Source: Bifidobacteriaceae bacterium (lineage in GTDB: Bacteria > Actinomycetota > Actinomycetes > Actinomycetales > WQXJ01). From it: DNA of 10,779 nucleotides. Positions within the stretch are counted from its first letter, which is position 1. Every line of letters begins with the position of its first letter. This document shows positions 6,020 through 10,779 of this stretch, one piece after another. A program made the translations under genes and the position numbers. The notes beneath the pieces are model-generated. The model did not search any database, was not told the origin of the DNA, and was given only the letters and a program-made list of their open reading frames with translations. The DNA lies in the NCBI GenBank assembly GCA_031272565.1, contig JAISTN010000166.1, forward strand, positions 1 to 10,779, given 5' to 3'.

Positions 6020-7201
6020 ATGACCGACTACCCGCTGACGCCGCTGCTGGCGCCGGGCAGCGCCCTGGATGCACGCCAGCGCCAGGTGATAGCGCAGGTG
6101 GCGCGGGAGGAATACGCCAAGATCCTGGAGTTGCCCACGGACGATCCGCTGGATCCCAAGCGCCGCTACCGGACCGAGGTCACCCGAGACGAATTGGTGG
6201 CCCAGCCGGCCGCCATCCAGGCGACCTGGGCCCGTAATGCGGCTTCGTTGCCTGATGTGGCGGCCCGGTTGGCGGGAGCCGGCGTGACCAAGGCGTTCCT
6301 GGCCGGCGCCGGGGATTCGCTGGCCGTGATGCAGGCCGCCCGGCAACTGCTGGAACTGGCCCTAGGGGTGCCCTGCGAGCCGGTCCAGAGCCTGGACCTG
6401 GCCTACTACCTGGACCACCTGATCGACTCCAAGACCCTGGTGATGGCCCTGTCCAGTTCCGGCCGGACTACCCGAACGGTGGAGGCCGCCCTGGTGGCGC
6501 AGCACCGAGGGGCGGTGACGCTGGCCCTGACTAACTCGCCCGGTTCGCCGCTGGACACCGAATGTGAGGATACCTTGCTGATCGAGGCCACCCGGGTGGG
6601 CTGGCCCACACAGGCTTCGACCGCGGCTTTGGCGCTGCTGCAGCGGTTGGCGCTGGCGGTGGGGCAGGCGCGTGGGGTGGAGGTGCTGGCCGGCTTGGAC
6701 GGTGTGCTGGATACCCTGCCGGGCGTGATGGGTGACGTGATTGCCCAGGTGGAACCGGTGGTGGCCCGGATCGCCGAAGCCGAGGCGCCGGGAGATGAGT
6801 TCGTTTTCGCGGGCGGCGGGCCCAACTGGCCGTGTGCCGTGATCGGGGCAGCCAAGGTCAGGGAGTGTTCGCCCAGCCACGCCCAGGCACTGCAGATCGA
6901 GGAGTTCCACCACTACAACTCCTTGAAAGCCGACGAACCGCTGTGGGTGATCGCCCCTGAAGGGCGGACCGTGCCCCGCGCCTTGGACACGGTTCGGGAA
7001 GCCAAACGCTACGGCGGACGGGCCTATGTGGTCACCAGCCAGGGTGTTGACTGTTTTGACGGCGTGGCCGATGCCGTGTTGTCGCTACCGGCCGTGCCAG
7101 AGGTGCTCAGCCCCCTGGTCTACGTGGTGCCGGTCCAACTGTTTGGTTACCACGTGGCGATGGCCAAGTTCCGGGCCGCGGAGCGCGAGGTGGGTCGGTA
7201 A
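6020..7201 (+). CDS. SIS-domain sugar isomerase/deglycase, FrlB/FraB/GlmS-C type
   Basis: A 393-aa cytosolic protein with two SIS domains, slightly longer than FrlB/FraB (about 325-350 aa). The first SIS domain (about 70-215) carries FLAGAGDSL and the phosphosugar loop ALSSSGRTTRT (143-153), then LTNSPGSPL. The second (about 255-390) carries VRECSPSHAQALQIEEFHH. Glu282 and His298 are 16 residues apart, the same spacing as the catalytic Glu and His of GlmS (Glu488/His504) and FraB (Glu214/His230), from memory. These enzymes open, isomerise or cleave 6-phosphosugars bearing an amino group. The next gene encodes a PfkB kinase, the pairing used in Amadori-compound breakdown, where the SIS enzyme releases glucose-6-phosphate and the free amine. 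AGGAG at 6006-6010 lies 9 nt before the ATG. An AgaS-like deaminase/isomerase is the main alternative. Substrate is not proven. Confidence 0.85.
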   Translation: MTDYPLTPLLAPGSALDARQRQVIAQVAREEYAKILELPTDDPLDPKRRYRTEVTRDELVAQPAAIQATWARNAASLPDVAARLAGAGVTKAFLAGAGDSLAVMQAARQLLELALGVPCEPVQSLDLAYYLDHLIDSKTLVMALSSSGRTTRTVEAALVAQHRGAVTLALTNSPGSPLDTECEDTLLIEATRVGWPTQASTAALALLQRLALAVGQARGVEVLAGLDGVLDTLPGVMGDVIAQVEPVVARIAEAEAPGDEFVFAGGGPNWPCAVIGAAKVRECSPSHAQALQIEEFHHYNSLKADEPLWVIAPEGRTVPRALDTVREAKRYGGRAYVVTSQGVDCFDGVADAVLSLPAVPEVLSPLVYVVPVQLFGYHVAMAKFRAAEREVGR

Positions 7202-7203
7202 CC

Positions 7204-8118
7204 ATGACCCCAACCGCCTTGCTGTGTATTGGCAACATCACGGTGGACGATGCCGTGTTGCCGGACGGTACGCGGCGTGACGCCTGCCTGGGCGGGGATG
7301 TCATCTACGCCGGGCTGGCGGCCCGGTTGTTTGAGCCCGAGGTGCGGTTGCTGGCGCCCCTCGGGTCTGACCTGCCGCCGGCGGCGGCCCAGGCGTTGGA
7401 GCGGGCGGGGCTGGGGGTGGCTGGGTTCTTGCCGCGGGACCGATCCAACGTTCGCAATACCGTGACCTACCTAACCGACGGCTCGCGGGTGTGGGACCTG
7501 TGGTATGGCGAGGAGCATTTCGCGGCCATGTCGGTATGGCCATCAGACCTGGACGCCGATGCCGTGGCGGCGCCCGCGGTGCTGTTCCTGGCCATGGCCC
7601 TGGAGCCGCAGTTGGCCTGCGTGCAGGCCCTCCCAGGCGGAGGCGAGCGGACAACCTACCTGGACCTGCAAGAAGACTACATTTATGGTCACCTTGCAGA
7701 GGTGGCGGAGATGGTCCGCCTGTGCGACGTCTTCCTGCCCAGCGAAGAAGAGGTCTTCCGGCTGCTGGGCCACCGGGACTTGGCTGCCGCTGCCCGCGAA
7801 CTGGCCGGCTGGGGCCCCTCCGTGGTGGTCATCAAACGGGCGGGCGCCGGGAGTCTGGTCTACCAACGGGCGGATGACAGCTTGACGGAGGTGGCGGCTT
7901 GGCCCGCGGCCGTGGTTGATTCGACCGGGGCCGGGGACGCCTTTTGTGGTGCCTTCGCGGCGGTGCACCACCGGACCGGAGACGCAGTGCAGGCGGCGCG
8001 GGCAGGCGCGGTGGCGGCATCGTACGCCATCGGCGGTTTTGGGGTCGAAGCGATGACCGGCCTGACCCGGCAACAGGTTGATGTCGACCTGGAGGAGTGG
8101 GGACGGACGGATGGCTGA
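7204..8118 (+). CDS. PfkB-family carbohydrate kinase, possibly FrlD-like
   Basis: A 304-aa cytosolic kinase, the usual length for the ribokinase/PfkB family. The N-terminal strand LLCIGNITVDD and the Gly-Gly motif GGDVIYAGLAARL (about 30-42) form the substrate side. PSEEEVFRLLG marks the middle. The C-terminal signature DSTGAGDAFCGAF (239-251) holds the anion hole and the catalytic base Asp245. The family phosphorylates a sugar hydroxyl with ATP. Placement directly behind the SIS gene, 2 bp after its stop, suggests that this enzyme makes the 6-phosphosugar that the SIS enzyme uses, as FrlD does for FrlB. GAGGTGG at 7187-7193 is the likely ribosome site. The 3' end overlaps the amidohydrolase start by 8 bp. 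Substrates such as ribose, nucleosides or other sugars cannot be excluded. Confidence 0.88.
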   Translation: MTPTALLCIGNITVDDAVLPDGTRRDACLGGDVIYAGLAARLFEPEVRLLAPLGSDLPPAAAQALERAGLGVAGFLPRDRSNVRNTVTYLTDGSRVWDLWYGEEHFAAMSVWPSDLDADAVAAPAVLFLAMALEPQLACVQALPGGGERTTYLDLQEDYIYGHLAEVAEMVRLCDVFLPSEEEVFRLLGHRDLAAAARELAGWGPSVVVIKRAGAGSLVYQRADDSLTEVAAWPAAVVDSTGAGDAFCGAFAAVHHRTGDAVQAARAGAVAASYAIGGFGVEAMTGLTRQQVDVDLEEWGRTDG

Positions 8119-9658
8119 CGTGGCAACGGAAACCGGCCGCGCCACCTTGTTCCGGCAGGTCAGGGTGTTCGAACTGTCTCTGCCGGCCGGGGCCGGCGAG
8201 CCAACCGACGTCCTGGTGGCGGACGGGCAGATCGCGCAGATCGGGCAGCCGGGCCTCCCGGTCGAGGCCCCAGCCGGGGCCCAGGTGATTGACGGCGCCG
8301 GGCATCACCTGCTGGCGCCCGGGCTGATCAACGCCCACTTCCATTCCTCGGCCAATCACATGAAGGGCCTCTTGCCATCGCTGCCGCTTGAACTGTTCAT
8401 GCTGTATGAATCACCCGAACTGCCAGAGTTAGCCCCCAGCCCCCGCGAGGCATACCTGCGCACCATGCTGGGAGCCATCGAAATGCTGCGCCGGGGTGTC
8501 ACCTCGGTACAGGATGATGCCTTCTTCGTGCCGGCGCCGGCCGGCGACATCGTCGATGCCGTCATGGCCGCCTACCGCGACGCCGGCCTGCGGGCCCGGG
8601 TCGCCATCGACCAACCCGAGTTGCCCGAGGGACAGAAGCTGCCCTTCCTGGAGGACCTGGCGCCCGCTTGGCTGCGCCGGCAGTTGGCCCGGCCGCCGGC
8701 GGTGGGGCGGGCGGCGATGGCGGAACTGAACCGCCACCTAATCGAGACTTGGCACGGCGCCGCGGGTGGCCGGCTGACGGCGGCGGTGTCCGTTTCTGCC
8801 CCGCAACGGGTCAGCCCGGAGTACTTCGCCGACCTGTTTGAGCTTAGCCAGACCCACGACCTGCCCCTCTTTGCGCACATGCTGGAAACCAAGACCCAGC
8901 GGGTGCTGGCGGACACCCAGCCGCGCTTCGCCGGCCGGTCGCTGGTCCGCTACACCCACGACCTGGGCTTTCTGGACCGGCGCACGAATGTGATCCACGC
9001 CGTCTGGGTGGACGATGCCGACATCGAACTGATCGCGGAGGCTGGGGCCTGCGTGATGCACAACCCGGTGTCGAATCTGCGATTGGGCAGCGGTGTGATG
9101 CCGTTTGCACGCCTGCGGCGGGCCGGTGTGACGGTGGCACTGGGCAGCGATGAGGCCATCACCGACGATGCGGTCAACCTGTGGACGGTAGCCAAGGTGG
9201 CCGGTCTGATCCACAACATCGAGGGATTGGACCCGGACCAGTGGCCCAGTGCGCGGGAAGTGCTGCGCTGCCTGTTTGAGGGCGGGGCCCGGGCCTCGCT
9301 GCATGAAGGTGAGTTGGGTGTGGTGCGGGAAGGGGCTATGGCGGACTTGATGCTGCTTGACCTGGACACCTTGCCGTTCACGCCGCTGAACGATCTGCCT
9401 GGTCAACTGGTCTACTGTGAGGACGGCTCATCGGTGCGGCTGACCATGGTGGCAGGTGAAGTGGTGGCCCGGGATGGCCGGTTGACGCTGGTAGATGAGG
9501 CCGCCTTATTGGCGGAGGCCCGTGAGTTGTTTGCCGGCCGCGCGGCCGCCCTGCAGGCGGCCGGGCAGGCAGCGCAGCGGGTCTACCCGTACTACCTGGA
9601 GATGGTGCGGCGCGCCGCCGCCTACGACGTCGGCTTCAGCCGGTGGGTAGGGAACTGA
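8111..9658 (+). CDS. Metal-dependent amidohydrolase, COG0402 aminohydrolase type
   Basis: A 515-aa cytosolic enzyme of the amidohydrolase superfamily. N-terminal strands (about 10-65) belong to the small beta-sandwich, then the barrel starts at NAHFHS with metal ligands His76 and His78. Further ligands are His256 in FAHMLET, where Glu259 is the usual proton shuttle, His296 in VIHAVW, and Asp347 in ALGSDEA. MHNPVSNLRLGSG is the typical barrel motif. No carboxylated-lysine site is apparent, which points to a deaminase/chlorohydrolase/guanine-deaminase-like enzyme and away from dihydropyrimidinase-type hydantoinases. Members hydrolyse C-N bonds in cyclic amidines, purines, pyrimidines or triazines. 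The C-terminal helical tail (about 465-515) makes it longer than the common 440-470 aa, as in SsnA-like members. I chose ATG 8111, where MADVATETG precedes the domain and GGGGA at 8099-8103 can act as ribosome site. An in-frame ATG at 8078 exists. Substrate unknown. Confidence 0.88.
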   Translation: MADVATETGRATLFRQVRVFELSLPAGAGEPTDVLVADGQIAQIGQPGLPVEAPAGAQVIDGAGHHLLAPGLINAHFHSSANHMKGLLPSLPLELFMLYESPELPELAPSPREAYLRTMLGAIEMLRRGVTSVQDDAFFVPAPAGDIVDAVMAAYRDAGLRARVAIDQPELPEGQKLPFLEDLAPAWLRRQLARPPAVGRAAMAELNRHLIETWHGAAGGRLTAAVSVSAPQRVSPEYFADLFELSQTHDLPLFAHMLETKTQRVLADTQPRFAGRSLVRYTHDLGFLDRRTNVIHAVWVDDADIELIAEAGACVMHNPVSNLRLGSGVMPFARLRRAGVTVALGSDEAITDDAVNLWTVAKVAGLIHNIEGLDPDQWPSAREVLRCLFEGGARASLHEGELGVVREGAMADLMLLDLDTLPFTPLNDLPGQLVYCEDGSSVRLTMVAGEVVARDGRLTLVDEAALLAEARELFAGRAAALQAAGQAAQRVYPYYLEMVRRAAAYDVGFSRWVGN

Positions 9659-9661
9659 CAA

Positions 9662-10576
9662 GTGGGAGGAACTGTGACTGAAACCGGATTGCCGTGGGGT
9701 CAGCCCGCGGTGAAAGCCGATGGCCGGCCAGCCGAGCTGGGCTATGCCGCATGGCCCAACGGCGCCAAACTGGCGCTCTACGTCTGTGTAGGGGTGGAGG
9801 ACTATCGCTTCGGTGAAGGCCGGGTGGAAGACGTGCTTGAGGGTGGCCCCGGCGCGGCCTACGTCAATGCTTCGTGGCGCGACTACGGCAACCGGGTGGG
9901 CGGTTTCCGTTTGCTTGAACGGCTGCGCCGGTTCGGTTTGCCGCCCACCGTGCTGCTGAACACCATGGTGTATGACACCGCTCCCGACTTGGTCAAGGCT
10001 GCCCGGGCGGCCGGCGCCGAATTGGTGGCGCATGGTGTGTCCAACTCTGATTCGGTCTACGGCTTGAGCCGGGCTGAAGAGGCGTCGTATATCCAGGCGG
10101 TGGCGGACCGGATGCGCCAGGAGGAAGGGTCGTCGGCGCTGGGTTGGTCTGCGCCCTGGCTGGAGTTGAACCCCTGGAGTGTCGAGTTGCTGTCCGCCGC
10201 AGGGTTCCGCCACCTGCTTGGCCTGAGGGCCGATGACCGCCCGGTCGAGTTGGCGGGCGGCCTCCTGGCGCTGCCGTATGGAATCGAGTTGAACGATTCG
10301 ACCACCATGATTGGGCGGCGCGTGGATGCCCACGCCTTCGCCCGCATGGTGCTGGACGAACTGGACGAACTGTTGGCTGCCGCCCAGGTGGAAGGCCCGC
10401 TGGTGATGAACTTGGTGTTGCACACCTTCATTTCTGGCGCGCCTTTCCGGTTGCACGCCCTGGAGGCGGTGTTCGAGCGCCTCGCGGCGCTGGGAGACCG
10501 TGTCTGGCTGGCCACGGCTGGCGAAATCGCGGCCCACCACCTGTCGGCCATTCACCCTGGCATGGGTCCCAGGTGA
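9662..10576 (+). CDS. Polysaccharide deacetylase-superfamily hydrolase, PuuE allantoinase-like
   Basis: A protein of 304 aa from GTG 9662, or 300 aa from GTG 9674, which follows GGAGG closely. It has the NodB-fold PuuE pattern: WPNGAKLALYV then GVEDYRFGEG (about 44-53), WRDYGNR (72-78), HGVSNSD (124-130) where true deacetylases have HSxxH, a GW.APWLELNPWSVELLSAAGFR block, ALPYGIELND, VLHTF with His254, and a C-terminal VWLATAGEIAAHH. PuuE-type members hydrolyse allantoin or related cyclic ureides without acting on polysaccharide, so the superfamily name is misleading here. No signal peptide is present, which agrees with a cytoplasmic small-molecule hydrolase. It follows the amidohydrolase stop by 3 bp and is probably co-translated. 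Codons 280-296 are duplicated exactly at 68-119. Actual allantoinase activity is not shown, and the operon context suggests a related ureide or amide. Confidence 0.86.
   Translation: MGGTVTETGLPWGQPAVKADGRPAELGYAAWPNGAKLALYVCVGVEDYRFGEGRVEDVLEGGPGAAYVNASWRDYGNRVGGFRLLERLRRFGLPPTVLLNTMVYDTAPDLVKAARAAGAELVAHGVSNSDSVYGLSRAEEASYIQAVADRMRQEEGSSALGWSAPWLELNPWSVELLSAAGFRHLLGLRADDRPVELAGGLLALPYGIELNDSTTMIGRRVDAHAFARMVLDELDELLAAAQVEGPLVMNLVLHTFISGAPFRLHALEAVFERLAALGDRVWLATAGEIAAHHLSAIHPGMGPR
10498..10549 (+). repeat. 52-bp exact direct repeat, right copy (inside deacetylase-family gene)
   Basis: This is the intact, in-gene copy, encoding RVWLATAGEIAAHHLSA near the C-terminus of the PuuE-like protein. 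Because it is embedded in a conserved family motif, it is probably the source and the copy at 68-119 the derivative. The two lie 10430 bp apart in direct orientation and bracket the cluster. Confidence 0.9.
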
Positions 10577-10585
10577 CAACTCCTT

Positions 10586-10670
10586 CCGGGCGCCCCTGTG
10601 GTCATCCCGGGCGCCCCTGTGGTCATCCCGGGCGCCCCTGTGGTCATCCCGGGCGCCCCTCAAGGTCATC
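10586..10670 (+). repeat. 21-bp tandem repeat, four units
   Basis: Three identical 21-bp units (10586-10606, 10607-10627, 10628-10648) are followed by a 22-bp variant (10649-10670) with CAAG in place of GTG. Each unit contains the self-complementary GGGCGCCC and the segment GGTCATC. The array starts 9 bp after the stop codon of the last gene. It resembles a variable-number tandem repeat. Because each unit is self-complementary in part, the transcript could fold into several small hairpins behind the operon. I saw no T-run that would make it an ordinary terminator. Confidence 0.88.
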
Positions 10671-10779
10671 CCGTCGATCACATCGACCCGCGCGCGCCGT
10701 CTTATCCACACCCAACGATGAAGCCGAATTGCGCAGTGGGGGAGACAACTAAGCGGGTTACAGGGGACGGTTCCGTGTA
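10671..10779. other. Non-coding right edge with imperfect palindrome cut by the window
   Basis: I see no gene here. The final 21 bases hold two 9-base arms (10759-10767 and 10771-10779) that pair at 7 of 9 positions around CGG. The core GGGGACGGTTCC resembles short intergenic repeats that, from memory, occur in many genomes, some next to REP-associated transposase genes. The palindrome may extend past the window, since GGTTACA at 10757-10763 would pair with bases not shown. Confidence 0.35.

Noticed and set aside
10586..10670. CRISPR array
   Set aside because: The 21-bp units are contiguous with no unique spacers, so this is a tandem repeat.
9506..10711. A 401-codon open frame on the minus strand, antisense to the last gene
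   Set aside because: It is a shadow of the GC-rich codon pattern. The plus strand carries a coherent PuuE-like protein with family motifs, while the minus-strand translation is rich in His, Gln and Arg and shows no recognisable domain.

Overview
The window looks like chromosomal accessory DNA of a high-GC Gram-positive bacterium, most likely an actinobacterium. Base composition is strongly GC-rich, codons end mostly in G or C, starts are often GTG, Shine-Dalgarno sites are clear, and the binding protein is a lipoprotein. Nothing in the window fixes the genus. Nine complete genes, all on the + strand, fill almost everything between about 336 and 10576. They are tightly packed, with ATGA-type or longer overlaps at several junctions, as in one catabolic gene cluster.

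Layout: 1-335 is a regulatory region. It holds three TGTATACA palindromes and a 52-bp exact copy of the 3' end of the last gene. At 336-1732 a hydantoin/Asp-Glu racemase-family gene overlaps a GntR/FCD regulator gene. The 215-bp gap at 1733-1947 carries two more TGTATAC palindromes. At 1948-5965 there is a complete polyamine/opine-type ABC importer: lipoprotein binding protein, a strong hairpin, ATPase, and two permeases. At 6020-8118 a SIS-domain enzyme with GlmS/FraB-like Glu and His spacing is followed by a PfkB sugar kinase. At 8111-9658 lies a COG0402 amidohydrolase, and at 9662-10576 a PuuE-like member of the polysaccharide deacetylase superfamily. The last 200 bp hold a 21-bp tandem repeat and an imperfect palindrome cut by the window edge.

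How the parts fit (inference): the importer takes up a small nitrogenous compound, the kinase phosphorylates its sugar part, and the SIS enzyme splits the sugar phosphate from the amine, as FrlD/FrlB or FraD/FraB do for Amadori compounds. The amidohydrolase, PuuE-like hydrolase and racemase-family protein belong to families that act on ureides, hydantoins and cyclic amidines. A glycated or sugar-conjugated ureide, hydantoin or amino-acid derivative is therefore a reasonable guess for the substrate. The GntR/FCD protein probably senses it and binds the repeated TTGTATACAA sites that precede both transcription units. I know of no described pathway with exactly this set of genes, but I could not search for one.
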